A stretch of DNA of 64,000 nucleotides, from the NCBI RefSeq assembly GCF_042646385.1, contig NZ_JBHRTO010000001.1, positions 1-64,000 on the forward strand, given 5' to 3'. The notes under the pieces were generated by a model that did not search any database, was not told the DNA's origin, and worked only from the letters and a program-made list of their open reading frames with translations. Source of the stretch: Cypionkella sinensis (lineage in GTDB: Bacteria > Pseudomonadota > Alphaproteobacteria > Rhodobacterales > Rhodobacteraceae). Positions 7,331 through 16,587 of this stretch are shown in pieces. The translations under genes and the position numbers were made by a program. Numbering within the stretch: the first letter of the stretch is position 1; each line of letters starts with the position of its first letter.

Positions 7331-7355
7331 GGAACCTATGCGTCGACACGCCGTT
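7331..7355 (+). promoter_or_regulatory. EcfG (general stress) promoter
   Basis: GGAAC (7331-7335), 16 bases, CGTT (7352-7355), an exact consensus match. The ATG of the DUF2934-like gene is 25 bp downstream, leaving a short leader that contains the ribosome site GAGG. Confidence 0.75.
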
Positions 7356-7379
7356 GGTATTGCGAAAGCGAGGTGTCCC

Positions 7380-7877
7380 ATGAACCGCAAAGAATTTCAG
7401 GCTTTGGATCAACGTGTCGAAGATAGGGCACGTGGCCTTTGGGCGGCTGCGGGCAGCCCCGCAGGCGGACATGCGCGATTTAGCGATCAAGCGCGCGAAC
7501 TGGTCGCAATGGCAGAAGTAGATGTGCCAACGCTAGACGTTGCGCACTCCGCAATGCCAGTCGTCGAAGAGGCTGCGCTTCAAAGCAACCTTGGCGAATT
7601 CCCCACCTTGCGCGACCAAGGCGATGAGATGACCTTCCCGGACGCTGCGCCCGAGGACGATCCTTACGCCGACGACGATATCCGCCTTTCTGACGGTGAC
7701 GCCTCGGAAACCGGCGGCGTTCTTCCGCAAGAAGATTTCCCCGAGCTTGATTTGCCAGACGTATCGACCGCCGACGCTGACATCGCCTCAAGTGCCCTGA
7801 ATGCCGCCGATGATCCGCAAAACGACGATCTCAACGATGACGGCGTGCCGGATGTTAATGATCCCGACGAAACCTGA
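7380..7877 (+). CDS. Acidic DUF2934-like stress protein
   Basis: 165 residues from ATG 7380 (MNRKEFQALDQRVEDRARGLW), chosen because it follows a GAGG site and lies after the predicted EcfG start point. Residues 9-45 resemble the short DUF2934 module (helical RARxLWxxxGxPxGG). The rest is strongly acidic and probably disordered, with Asp-rich stretches near the C-terminus (DDPQNDDLNDDGVPDVNDPDE) that resemble a calcium-type Asp repeat. The function is unknown. The exact EcfG promoter places it in the general stress response. Confidence 0.7.
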   Translation: MNRKEFQALDQRVEDRARGLWAAAGSPAGGHARFSDQARELVAMAEVDVPTLDVAHSAMPVVEEAALQSNLGEFPTLRDQGDEMTFPDAAPEDDPYADDDIRLSDGDASETGGVLPQEDFPELDLPDVSTADADIASSALNAADDPQNDDLNDDGVPDVNDPDET

Positions 7878-7929
7878 GTGGGGCATCAGGCGCACCACAG
7901 CAAACTGCGGCCGCCTATACCCGTCTGTT

Positions 7930-7962
7930 GAAAAGCTGCACGGCATTCCCGTGTAGCTTTTC
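7930..7962. terminator. Strong hairpin terminator after the DUF2934 gene
   Basis: A 14-bp stem (one G-T pair) pairs 7930-7943 with 7949-7962 around a 5-base loop. A-rich sequence precedes and TTTTC ends the right arm, so it could act on both strands. It follows the acidic stress gene by about 50 bp. Confidence 0.75.
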
Positions 7963-8088
7963 TTCAATAAAACCGTGACTTGCAGATGGCGCATCCCGAC
8001 CGCAAAGACCCTTGCAATGCGTCCAAACCGGCGCGGCAATGCCACCGCAGTCTGCAAGTTTCACGCAAAGTGACAGAAGGTTTCTTCT

Positions 8089-8931
8089 ATGCGATTTCGC
8101 CTCAAAACCGGCTGGAAGTTTGCGCAAGACCTGAGCGCCGAGTTGAAAAAGGATCGCGTCGGACTGATCTCTGCTGGTATCGCTTTCTACGGCTTGCTGT
8201 CCATTTTTCCGGCAATCGCCGCGATCATGGCCATCGGCGGGCTGATGACAGAACCTGCGGCACTTGTTGGCGAGATGCAGAAACTCGGATCAGTTTTGCC
8301 AGTGGAAGCCAGCAGTATAATCATTGATCAGGCCACCGAGATTGCCGGGTCACAGAACGGCGGGCTTGGGCTTGCGGCAGGAATTGGCATTCTCGTATCG
8401 ATCTATGCGGCCTCCAAGGCAGTTGGGGCGCTGATCGAGGGTTTGCACATCGCCGCGGGCGAGACGGACCAACGTGGTTTTCTGGCCAGCACGCTGTTTG
8501 TGCTGGCCATGACATTTTTTGTGATCGCTCTGGCAGTTTTGGCCTTGGTATCGACGGTGTTTGTGCCCGCGGTTTTTGCCGCTTTAAAAGTTGAGGGTTT
8601 CTTTGCCATAATCATAGGCACGTTGCGGTGGCCCATAGTCGGCGTTGCGACGGCACTTGGCTTGGGCGCCTTCTACCGCCTGACGCTTCGCCACCGGGTT
8701 TCAGGCGCACTGTGGTTCACGCCGGGCGCGTTGCTGGCAACCTTGTTGTGGCTTGCCGGATCAATCGCATTCTCCATCTATGTGCGCGAATTTGCAGGCT
8801 ATAACAAAACTTTCGGAACGTTGGGCGGCGTGGTGTCGCTGCTGATGTGGATGTGGTTATCGTCTTTCATCGTCTTGCTTGGCAAAGAAGTGGATGTGAT
8901 GATTGGCGAGCGGCAGAACAGGCCAGATTAG
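8089..8931 (+). CDS. YihY/BrkB-family inner membrane protein
   Basis: 280 residues with six hydrophobic segments, the typical YihY/virulence factor BrkB topology and length. The N-terminal cytoplasmic part (FAQDLSAELKKDRVGLISAGIAFY) and the SIFPAIAAIMAIGG segment are family-like, as is FGTLGGVVSLLMWMWLSS near the C-terminus. The molecular function of the family is not settled; BrkB was first named as RNase BN in error. The start follows an AGAAGG site. No EcfG motif was found directly upstream despite the stress-gene neighbours. Confidence 0.88.
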   Translation: MRFRLKTGWKFAQDLSAELKKDRVGLISAGIAFYGLLSIFPAIAAIMAIGGLMTEPAALVGEMQKLGSVLPVEASSIIIDQATEIAGSQNGGLGLAAGIGILVSIYAASKAVGALIEGLHIAAGETDQRGFLASTLFVLAMTFFVIALAVLALVSTVFVPAVFAALKVEGFFAIIIGTLRWPIVGVATALGLGAFYRLTLRHRVSGALWFTPGALLATLLWLAGSIAFSIYVREFAGYNKTFGTLGGVVSLLMWMWLSSFIVLLGKEVDVMIGERQNRPD

Positions 8932-9099
8932 CCTGCTGCAACCCAAACGCGCTGTCCGGCACGCCTGACTTCGGCATCGGTATCGCGGCAAGGCTAGTGC
9001 CCCCCTACAAACGCAAGGCGCGCCTGCCCAACCAACGGCGGTAGCCGTTGCCCAACTTACCGCGTGGGCAACGACAGCGTTCAGTGTGCCAGCGCTGGG

Positions 9100-11493
9100 C
9101 TATGGCAGTGTATAGGCCATAATGTAATCGCCGGGCTTGGTTCCGATCGACCCATGGCCGCCTGCGACAATCACCACATATTGCTTGCCATCCACGCTAT
9201 AGGTCATCGGCGTCGATTGCCCTCCGGCAGGCAGGCGGGTTTCCCACAACTGCGCCCCCGTCGTCACATCATAGGCGCGGAAGTAATCATCCACCGCAGC
9301 GCCCAGAAAGGCCAAGCCCGACCGCGTCGTCATGGGGCCGCCGATGCCCGGAACACCGAGCGTTATCTTCAACGGCAGCGGTGTCATGTCGCGCACGGTG
9401 CCATTCTTGTGCTTCCACACCACGCTCTCGCCGCGCAGATCAGCCCCGGCGACAAACCCCCACGGCGGCGCGGTGCAAGGCACACCCAAAGCCGACAGGA
9501 ACGGCCCCATCACCACACCATAAGCCGCGCCATCATTGCGGTTCAGGCCCTGCTCGCTGGCCGTTTCATTGCCCTTAGGCGGGATCTCCGCCGCCGGCAC
9601 CAGACGCGAGGTGAACGGCAGATAGGTCGGCATGCCGAACATCACCTGACGCTCTGGGTCCACGGAAACCGAGCCCCAGTTGAAAGTGCCAAAATTGCCC
9701 GGATACACGATCGAGCCTTTCAGCGTCGGCGGGGTGTATTGGCCTTCGTAATCAAGCGAGCGGAATTTGATCCGGCACGACAGTTGGTCAAACATGGTCG
9801 CGCCCCACATATCAGCTTCGACAAGCTTTTCGGGCCGCAGCGTCAGCTTGCTGATCGGCTGGGTGGGCGATGTCCAATCCTCGGGAATAGCACCGCCCGG
9901 CGCAGGCAATTCTTCGCGCGGCGACAACGGCTCGCCTGTGCGGCGATCCAGCACCCAAATGTCGCCCTGTTTTGTCGGCCCGACCAGCGCCGGGATAACC
10001 ACGCCATCGCGGGTCACGTCAATCAGCACCGGCTGGGCTGGCACGTCCATATCCCACAGATCATGATGCACGGTCTGGCGCACCCAACGCAGTTTGCCAG
10101 TGGCAATTTCCAGCGCGACGATAGAGGACGAAAATTTCTCAACCTCGGCCGAGCGGTCATAGCCCAACTGGTCGGGCACCCGGTTGCCCATCGGCAGATA
10201 GATCAGCCCCAACGCTTCATCATAGCTGAACACCGACCAGCTGTTGGGCGAGTTGGTGGTGTATCGCGCGCCCGCAGCGAGATCAATCGGGGCGGTCTGC
10301 TCGGGGTTCCCGCTGTCCCAGTTCCACAAAAGCGTGCCGGAATCGATGTCAAAGGCGCGGATCACGCCCGACGGCTCTTTGGTTGAAAAGTTGTCGTTTA
10401 CAGCGCCACCGACAATGATCTTGCCAGCGGTGGCAACGGGTGGCGAGGTGGAATAATAATAGCCAGCCGGGTTATACTCCATCCCTTGTTCAAGACGCAG
10501 GGTGCCTTGCTCGCCGAAAAAGCTGCAGGGCTTGCCGGTATCAGCATTCAGCGCGATCAGGCGCGCGTCAGCAGTCGGCAGATAGATCCGCCGCGGACAC
10601 TCTGCCAACGCCGTCGCATGCAGCGCGATTTGCGCCGCAGTCGCCGTGTCTGGCAAGATGGCAGGGGTCTCCCACCATGTCACGCCGCGGCAGGTCTGAT
10701 GCTGGCGGTCGGGGTTCATGCCAGAATTCGCATCATACCGCCAGTTTTCCTGGCCGGTCTTGGCGTTCAGCGAAATTGCGATGTTATGCGGCGTGCAGAC
10801 GTAAAGGTTGTCGCCAATCTTGATCGGTGTCACCTGATAGGTGGTTTCGCCAACATCATCGGGGCGCTTCACATCGCCGGTCTGATATTGCCATGCCGGC
10901 ACCAATTCACGCACATTCGCGGCAGTGATCTGATCCAGCGGCGACCAGCGCTGGCCAAAGCTGGTGCGGCCATACTGCCGCCATTCGCCATCGCCTGCTT
11001 CATTGCCAGTGTTCAGCGCTGTGCGCATGGGCGCGGCAATATCTTTGGTCAGCTCGCCCCTGATGGCCGACGGGTCTTGAAACATCGCATATCCCGCTAT
11101 CGCCACCGATCCGAGCACGACACTCCCCAACGCCATGGGAAAGCGTGCTGGCATCGCGGGCGGCAGATCGGCTGGCAGATCCTTCCAAACCCGCGGCAAT
11201 AGCAGCAGCAAACCAAGCAAAACCGGAACGCCGCCGCGCGGTGCAAGCTGCCACCAATCGAAGCCAACCTCCCAAATCGCCCAAACCAATGTGCCGCCCA
11301 GTGTCAGCGCATAGACTGCCAAAGCCGCCCGACGCTTTCGCATCAGCAGCACGCTGGTTGCGATAAATCCAATCCCCGCCAGTATGTAGTAAGGACTGCC
11401 CCCTAGGCTCAGCAACCATCCGCCGCCAAACACTAAGAAAACGCCAAATGCCCCCAGAACGAGGGCCAATACCATGGTCAAGGTGATACGCAA
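9100..11493 (-). CDS. gcd: Membrane-bound PQQ-dependent dehydrogenase (glucose/quinate/shikimate family)
   Basis: 797 residues. The first 130 hold about five hydrophobic segments that anchor the enzyme and carry the quinone site. From about 160 to the end is an eight-bladed PQQ propeller facing the periplasm (WRQYGRTSFGQRWSPLDQI, PLIYLPMGNRVPDQLGYDRS-like and GGPMTTRSGLAFLGAAVDDYFRAYD segments). These enzymes oxidise glucose, quinate or shikimate and pass electrons to ubiquinone; the substrate cannot be told apart here. No PQQ synthesis genes are in the window. An EcfG promoter lies 44-68 bp upstream, linking it to stationary or stress physiology. Confidence 0.9.
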   Translation of the reverse strand: MRITLTMVLALVLGAFGVFLVFGGGWLLSLGGSPYYILAGIGFIATSVLLMRKRRAALAVYALTLGGTLVWAIWEVGFDWWQLAPRGGVPVLLGLLLLLPRVWKDLPADLPPAMPARFPMALGSVVLGSVAIAGYAMFQDPSAIRGELTKDIAAPMRTALNTGNEAGDGEWRQYGRTSFGQRWSPLDQITAANVRELVPAWQYQTGDVKRPDDVGETTYQVTPIKIGDNLYVCTPHNIAISLNAKTGQENWRYDANSGMNPDRQHQTCRGVTWWETPAILPDTATAAQIALHATALAECPRRIYLPTADARLIALNADTGKPCSFFGEQGTLRLEQGMEYNPAGYYYSTSPPVATAGKIIVGGAVNDNFSTKEPSGVIRAFDIDSGTLLWNWDSGNPEQTAPIDLAAGARYTTNSPNSWSVFSYDEALGLIYLPMGNRVPDQLGYDRSAEVEKFSSSIVALEIATGKLRWVRQTVHHDLWDMDVPAQPVLIDVTRDGVVIPALVGPTKQGDIWVLDRRTGEPLSPREELPAPGGAIPEDWTSPTQPISKLTLRPEKLVEADMWGATMFDQLSCRIKFRSLDYEGQYTPPTLKGSIVYPGNFGTFNWGSVSVDPERQVMFGMPTYLPFTSRLVPAAEIPPKGNETASEQGLNRNDGAAYGVVMGPFLSALGVPCTAPPWGFVAGADLRGESVVWKHKNGTVRDMTPLPLKITLGVPGIGGPMTTRSGLAFLGAAVDDYFRAYDVTTGAQLWETRLPAGGQSTPMTYSVDGKQYVVIVAGGHGSIGTKPGDYIMAYTLP

Positions 11494-11536
11494 AACATTC
11501 TCCCGGCGACAAAACGTCCGATCAAGACCGAAGCAA

Positions 11537-11561
11537 AACGCAGCAGCGGCCGCTCAGTTCC
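11537..11561 (-). promoter_or_regulatory. EcfG promoter for the PQQ dehydrogenase gene
   Basis: On the minus strand GGAAC (11561-11557), 16 bases, CGTT (11540-11537), an exact consensus match. The start codon at 11493 follows after a leader of about 35 bases. Confidence 0.75.
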
Positions 11562-11724
11562 GCCAGACCCACACATTTCGTCGAATGGCCCATCAGTCCG
11601 CAGCCAGAAGCCACAACGCGGAAACGCGGTGATGGCGAAGAACGCCTGTTGCAGCAGAAAGTCCCGTCCGCGGGCCGGTATCGGCACAGAGCGCCCGTTA
11701 CGAAATGCCCGCAAGCAATCAACA

Positions 11725-12012
11725 TCACTTAGCAGAAAGATAATCTGCCGAGACGTAACCCTTCAGATAAGGCGATGCGTTGACCGTCACCTCGCACCAA
11801 AGCTGGCCCTCTTCGGTAACGCAAGTATGACGCGTCAATCGCGTGCCATCTGGCAAGCCCACAATAATCTTGTAGCCCAGCCCCGGCCCCGCGCGCAGCT
11901 TCAAAAGCTCGTCAGGCCCGGCACCCTTAACCACGGCGTGGCTACTGCTCATCTCTGCACAGCCAGCGACCAAAAGCAGTGCGAGACCAATCGGGAGCGC
12001 GATGTATCGCAT
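11725..12012 (-). CDS. SH3-domain lipoprotein
   Basis: 95 residues beginning MRYIALPIGLALLLVAGC, a lipoprotein signal peptide with the lipobox VAGC (Cys18). The remainder is a bacterial SH3-like domain (LLKLRAGPGLGYKIIVGLPDG, then GQLWCEVTVNASPYLKGYV). Such domains bind cell wall or proteins in the periplasm. It stands alone between the dehydrogenase and the putA region. Low complexity is absent and the length is typical of small SH3 lipoproteins in this family. Confidence 0.8.
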   Translation of the reverse strand: MRYIALPIGLALLLVAGCAEMSSSHAVVKGAGPDELLKLRAGPGLGYKIIVGLPDGTRLTRHTCVTEEGQLWCEVTVNASPYLKGYVSADYLSAK

Positions 12013-12117
12013 GTTCTAACCTCCAGCGTTTTTCCGGTGTCTAGACCAACGGTGCATCAAATCAAAGTATCGAGTCTGAATAGCCCTTGGTTTCCGATCC
12101 GCCGTCGCCACACCGCG

Positions 12118-12579
12118 TCAATACAACTCCTTCACCGCCTCCATCGCGACATAGGTTGATGTCGAGGCGACGTAGGGCAGGGCCGAAATCCGCTCGGCCA
12201 GCACCCTGCGGTAATCCTGAATATCCGTGGTGCGCACCTTCAGCAGATAGTCAAACCGGCTGGCGATCATATGCGCCTGTTCCACCTCTGGCACCGCCAG
12301 CACCGCCTTGTTGAACGCCTGCAACGCGGCTTCGCGGGTGTCCGACAGCCGCACTTCCACAAAGGCCACATGCGCTTGACCCATGCGGATCGGGTCAAGG
12401 TTGGCGCGGTATCCGGTGATCACCCCGCCATCTTCCAGCCTCTTCATCCGCGCTTGCGTCGGCGATTTTGACAGGCCAATCCGGCGGCCCAGCTCGGTGG
12501 CGCTGATCCGGCCATCCATGCTCAACTCGCGCAGGATCGCATGATCAAAACGATCCAGATCAGCCCGGTCGATTGGCAT
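12118..12579 (-). CDS. putR: Lrp/AsnC-family regulator of proline catabolism
   Basis: 153 residues from ATG 12579, preferred over 12594 because a GGAG site precedes it. An N-terminal helix-turn-helix (DGRISATELGRRIGLSKSPTQARMKRLEDGGVITGY) is followed by an Lrp-type ligand-binding domain (QAHVAFVEVRL, ASRFDYLLKVRTTD). It is divergent from putA with 105 bp between starts. In Rhodobacter capsulatus an Lrp-type PutR activates putA in response to proline, so the same role is inferred here. Confidence 0.88.
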   Translation of the reverse strand: MPIDRADLDRFDHAILRELSMDGRISATELGRRIGLSKSPTQARMKRLEDGGVITGYRANLDPIRMGQAHVAFVEVRLSDTREAALQAFNKAVLAVPEVEQAHMIASRFDYLLKVRTTDIQDYRRVLAERISALPYVASTSTYVAMEAVKELY

Positions 12580-12621
12580 GGCGCAGCGCTCCATTTGCGG
12601 CGTTTCGGCTGAGATTGAGTG

Positions 12622-12627
12622 TATAAT
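12622..12627 (+). promoter_or_regulatory. Possible putA -10 element
   Basis: TATAAT lies 58 bp before the putA start. I find no convincing -35 at 17 bp, which would fit activator dependence by the divergent Lrp-type protein. Weak evidence. Confidence 0.35.
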
Positions 12628-12684
12628 GAGGGAAACAGCCTGTCAAACCTGCGCTATCATGGGCAAAATCCTAAGGGGGCCGAT

Positions 12685-15600
12685 ATGCGTGACGCGTGGA
12701 CTGTGATTGAGCGTGATTCTCTGCGCGACGAGGCGACCTTGATCGCCAGCCTGATCGCTCAGGCCGGTATGGACAGCGCGCAACGCGCCCGCATCACCGC
12801 CGCCGGGGCCGATTATGTTCGCCGCATCCGCAGCAGCGCCAAGCCGGGGTTGATGGAGGTGTTTCTGGCTGAATACGGCCTGTCCACCGACGAAGGCATC
12901 GCGCTGATGTGCCTCGCCGAAGCCCTGTTGCGGGTGCCTGACGCCGACACGATGGACGCGCTGATCGAGGATAAAATCGCGCCTTCCGATTGGGGGCAGC
13001 ATCTGGGCAAATCGGCCTCGTCGCTGGTCAACGCCTCCACTTGGGCCTTGATGCTGACTGGCAAAGTGCTGGATGAACGCGAACCGGGCGTGGTCGGCCA
13101 CCTGAAGGCTGCGGTCAAACGCTTGGGAGAGCCGGTGATCCGCACCGCCGTCACCCGCGCGATGAAGGAAATGGGGCGCAACTTTGTGTTGGGCGAAACC
13201 ATTGAAAAGGCAATGAAACGCGCCAAAGAACTCGAATCGCAGGGCTACACCTACAGCTACGACATGCTGGGCGAAGCCGCCCGCACCGAAGCCGACGCCC
13301 GCCGGTATCATCTGTCCTACTCTGCCGCGATCACGGCCATCGCCAAGGCCGCCACCACCGGCGACATCCGCACCAATCCCGGCATCTCGGTGAAACTGTC
13401 CGCCCTGCATCCGCGCTACGAGGTCGCCAAGCGCGCCCGCGTGATGGAAGAGCTGGTGCCCCGCGTCCGCGCCTTGGCGGGTTTGGCCAAGGCGGCAGGC
13501 TTGGGCTTTAACATCGACGCCGAAGAAGCCGACCGCCTTGCCCTATCGCTTGAGGTGATCGAGGCGGTTCTGTCCGATCCGGCCCTGCGCGGCTGGGATG
13601 GCTTTGGCGTCGTCGTGCAGGCCTACGGTCGGCGCGCGGGCGCGGTGATCGACTGGCTTTATGCGCTGTCGCAGCGGCTTGACCGCCGCATCATGGTCCG
13701 CCTCGTCAAGGGCGCCTATTGGGATGCCGAGGTCAAGCGGGCGCAGGTGCTGGGCCTTGCCTCGTTCCCGGTGTTCACCCGCAAACAGGCGACCGATGTC
13801 AGCTACATCGCCAATGCCCGCAAACTGCTGGGCATGACCGACCGCATCTATCCGCAATTCGCCACCCACAACGCGCATACCGTGGCCGCCATCCTGGATA
13901 TGGCCACCGATAAAAAAGCCTTCGAGTTCCAGCGCTTGCACGGCATGGGCGAACGTCTGCACGACATTGTGCTGACCGACAACGCCACCCGCTGCCGCAT
14001 TTACGCCCCCGTCGGCGCGCACCGCGATCTGTTGGCCTATCTCGTGCGCCGCCTGCTGGAAAACGGCGCGAACTCGTCCTTCGTGAACCAGATCGTCAAT
14101 GAAGAGGTCAGCCCCGAAACCGTCGCCGCTTGCCCGATCACCGCGATGGAGGCGATCAGCCCGGTGCCAAGCCCGGCGATTGCCACTGGCCCTGCGCTGT
14201 TTGGCGCGCGCCAGAACGCCAAGGGTTGGGATCTGACCGACGCGGGCGATCTCGCTGCCATCGCAGATGCCCGCGCCCCGCACGAAACCACCCAGTTCGA
14301 AGCCCGCCCGATGCTTGCCGGTCATGGCGTCGGCGGTGTCCGGGCCGAGGTGCGCAACCCCGCCACCGGCGCGCTGGTGGGCCATGTCCTGCCCGCCTCG
14401 CAGGCTGACGTGGCAACTGCCATGCGCCTTGCCGAACCCTGGGCCGCCGATGCCGCCACGCGTGCAGCCGTCCTGCGCCGCGCGGCAGACCTCTATGAGG
14501 CCGAATTTGGCCCGATCTTTGCCCTGCTGGCACGCGAGGCCGGAAAATCCCTCGCCGATGCCGTGGCCGAACTGCGTGAAGCGGTGGATTTCCTGCGCTA
14601 CTACGCCGACGGCGCGGCAGGCCTGAAACACCCCGCCCGCGGCGTGTTTGCCTGCATCAGCCCATGGAACTTCCCGCTCGCAATCTTCTCGGGCCAGATT
14701 GGCGCGGCCTTGGCCGCAGGCAATGCGGTGCTGGCCAAGCCCGCGCCGCAAACCCCGCTGATCGCCGCCCTCGCGATAGATCTGCTGTGGAAAGCCGGGG
14801 TTCCCACCTCGGCCCTGCAACTGCTGCCGGGTGATGGTGCTGTGGGCGGCTGGATCACCCAAAGCCCGCGCGTCAACGGCGTGGCCTTCACCGGATCAAC
14901 CGAAACCGCGCTGAAAATCCGCCGTGTGATGGCCGAAAACCTTGACCCCACCGCTCCGCTGATCGCCGAAACCGGCGGCCTGAATGCCATGCTGGTGGAT
15001 TCAACAGCACTGCCCGAACAGGCCGTGCGCGACATTCTGGCCTCCAGCTTCCAATCGGCAGGGCAACGCTGCTCGGCCCTGCGCTGCCTTTACGTGCAAG
15101 AGGATGTCGCCCACGCCGTGCAAGAAATGCTGTTCGGCGCGATGGACGAATTGGCTTTGGGCGATCCGCTTGATCTGTTCACCGACGTCGGCCCCGTGAT
15201 CGACGCGCAGGCACAATCCACCATCCGCGACTATATCGCCGCCGCGCGCGCTGAGGGCCGTGTGCTGCGCGAAATGACCACCCCCGCCACCGGCACCTTC
15301 ATCGCCCCCACCGTCATCAAGGTTGCAGGCATCGCCGCCATGCCGCGCGAGATTTTCGGCCCCGTCCTGCACATCGCCACCTTCAAGGCGGGCGAGGTGG
15401 AAAAGGTCGTGCAAGCCGTCAATGCCACGGGCTATGGCCTCACCTTCGGTCTGCACACCCGGATTGATGACCGCGTGCAGGCGGTGATCGAGACGCTGCA
15501 TGTCGGCAACCTCTACGTCAACCGCAACCAGATCGGCGCGGTGGTGGGCAGCCAACCCTTTGGCGGAGAAGGCCTTTCCGGCACAGGGCCAAAGGCGGGC

Positions 15601-16110
15601 GGGCCGGAATACCTGCTGCGCTTCACCGTTCAATCCTCCCCGCGCGCGACCACCGGCGCCGCCGATCTGCCCGAAGCCACGGTCGCCGCCGCATTGCAAA
15701 ATCAGCCCGCCGCCGAAATTCAACAGGCCCGCGTGCTGCCAGGGCCGACCGGCGAGTCCAACCGCCTCACCGCCTCGCCCCGCACGCCGTTGCTCTGCCT
15801 TGGCCCGGGGGCCGATGCCGCGCAGGCCCAAGCCCAAGCCGTGCGCGATCTTGGCGGGCAGGCGGTGCTGGCCGATGGCCTTGCCCCCTTGGCCCTCACC
15901 CGCCTGCAAGGCTTCTCTGGCGCGCTGTGGTGGGGCGATACCGAAGCCGCCCGCATCCGCGCCCAGGCCCTTGCCGCGCGCAAAGGCCCTATCCTGCCGC
16001 TGATCGGCGAGATGCCCGACCTCGCCCATGTCATGCTGGAACGTCACGTCTGCATCGACACCACGGCATCGGGCGGCAACGCGCAACTGCTGGCCGAAGT
16101 CTCGGACTAG
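12685..16110 (+). CDS. putA: Bifunctional proline dehydrogenase / glutamate-semialdehyde dehydrogenase
   Basis: 1141 residues from ATG 12685, chosen for its strong AAGGGGG ribosome site over a frame opening at 12619. The FAD proline dehydrogenase barrel spans roughly 60-440 (GEAARTEADARRYHLSYS, SVKLSALHPRYE, RLVKGAYWDAEVK, FATHNAHT). The aldehyde dehydrogenase follows, about 480-970, with CISPWNFPLAIF, FTGSTETALKI, AETGGLNAML and the catalytic Cys in GQRCSALRCLYV. About 170 further residues make the C-terminal extension of long PutA proteins. It lacks the N-terminal ribbon-helix-helix DNA-binding domain, which agrees with a separate regulator. It converts proline to glutamate with channelling. 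Confidence 0.95.
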   Translation: MRDAWTVIERDSLRDEATLIASLIAQAGMDSAQRARITAAGADYVRRIRSSAKPGLMEVFLAEYGLSTDEGIALMCLAEALLRVPDADTMDALIEDKIAPSDWGQHLGKSASSLVNASTWALMLTGKVLDEREPGVVGHLKAAVKRLGEPVIRTAVTRAMKEMGRNFVLGETIEKAMKRAKELESQGYTYSYDMLGEAARTEADARRYHLSYSAAITAIAKAATTGDIRTNPGISVKLSALHPRYEVAKRARVMEELVPRVRALAGLAKAAGLGFNIDAEEADRLALSLEVIEAVLSDPALRGWDGFGVVVQAYGRRAGAVIDWLYALSQRLDRRIMVRLVKGAYWDAEVKRAQVLGLASFPVFTRKQATDVSYIANARKLLGMTDRIYPQFATHNAHTVAAILDMATDKKAFEFQRLHGMGERLHDIVLTDNATRCRIYAPVGAHRDLLAYLVRRLLENGANSSFVNQIVNEEVSPETVAACPITAMEAISPVPSPAIATGPALFGARQNAKGWDLTDAGDLAAIADARAPHETTQFEARPMLAGHGVGGVRAEVRNPATGALVGHVLPASQADVATAMRLAEPWAADAATRAAVLRRAADLYEAEFGPIFALLAREAGKSLADAVAELREAVDFLRYYADGAAGLKHPARGVFACISPWNFPLAIFSGQIGAALAAGNAVLAKPAPQTPLIAALAIDLLWKAGVPTSALQLLPGDGAVGGWITQSPRVNGVAFTGSTETALKIRRVMAENLDPTAPLIAETGGLNAMLVDSTALPEQAVRDILASSFQSAGQRCSALRCLYVQEDVAHAVQEMLFGAMDELALGDPLDLFTDVGPVIDAQAQSTIRDYIAAARAEGRVLREMTTPATGTFIAPTVIKVAGIAAMPREIFGPVLHIATFKAGEVEKVVQAVNATGYGLTFGLHTRIDDRVQAVIETLHVGNLYVNRNQIGAVVGSQPFGGEGLSGTGPKAGGPEYLLRFTVQSSPRATTGAADLPEATVAAALQNQPAAEIQQARVLPGPTGESNRLTASPRTPLLCLGPGADAAQAQAQAVRDLGGQAVLADGLAPLALTRLQGFSGALWWGDTEAARIRAQALAARKGPILPLIGEMPDLAHVMLERHVCIDTTASGGNAQLLAEVSD

Positions 16111-16221
16111 AGCGCCGCTTGTCGCCAGATGCAGGAATTTCATCTGGCGACCTTGGCAGCGTATCACGGCGATGTTACGCGTGCGGTCGAGCATGTTGCT
16201 CAAATTTTTGTGGAGTTTACG

Positions 16222-16491
16222 ATGCGTATGATCGCCCCCTTCGCCATTCTGGCAACCGTATTCAGCCTTTCGGCCTGCCAAGAGGAAAAAGCTGCCTGCA
16301 CGCAGGAAGAGGCCAGCAAAAAGGCCGCCGAGATGATGACCAAAATGCAGGATCTTGCCACCAACCATCCCGAAAAACTGCAAGCCGTGAACGAGAAATT
16401 GCAAGCGGTGCAGGGCGATCTGGCTGCTGCGGCGTCCGATCCGGCCAAGGCCTGCGATGCGGTGGATCAAGTCATCAAGGCGATGGAATAA
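16222..16491 (+). CDS. Small lipoprotein with helical, Lys/Ala-rich mature part
   Basis: 89 residues from ATG 16222 after a GGAG site; the frame stays open further upstream but that part is unlikely to be translated. The signal sequence ends in FSLSAC, a lipobox. The mature part (EEASKKAAEMMTKMQDLATN...) is predicted to be helical and holds Cys residues at two points (ACTQEE and KACDAVD), which may form a disulfide. I do not recognise a family. A terminator follows. Confidence 0.7.
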   Translation: MRMIAPFAILATVFSLSACQEEKAACTQEEASKKAAEMMTKMQDLATNHPEKLQAVNEKLQAVQGDLAAAASDPAKACDAVDQVIKAME

Positions 16492-16506
16492 GTCCAACCT
16501 GTTGGC

Positions 16507-16534
16507 AGAGCCTGCCCGGTTGCGGGTGGGCTCT
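16507..16534 (+). terminator. Hairpin terminator after the small lipoprotein gene
   Basis: A 12-bp stem (16507-16518 with 16523-16534, two G-T pairs) and 4-base loop lie 15 bp after the stop codon. The T tract is poor. Confidence 0.5.
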
Positions 16535-16587
16535 TGCATATCGTGGGCAAGGTTCTAGGTTTTCAGCACAATCCATAGGGCCAGCCC

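Noticed and set aside
9064..10386. Plus-strand frame of 440 codons
   Set aside because: It lies entirely antisense to the PQQ dehydrogenase gene, has no family motifs and is His/Arg-rich, as expected for the opposite strand of a high-GC gene.
11494..11724. Additional small gene between the PQQ dehydrogenase and the SH3 lipoprotein genes
   Set aside because: Short overlapping frames on both strands lack ribosome sites and motifs. The region is explained by the EcfG promoter and leader.
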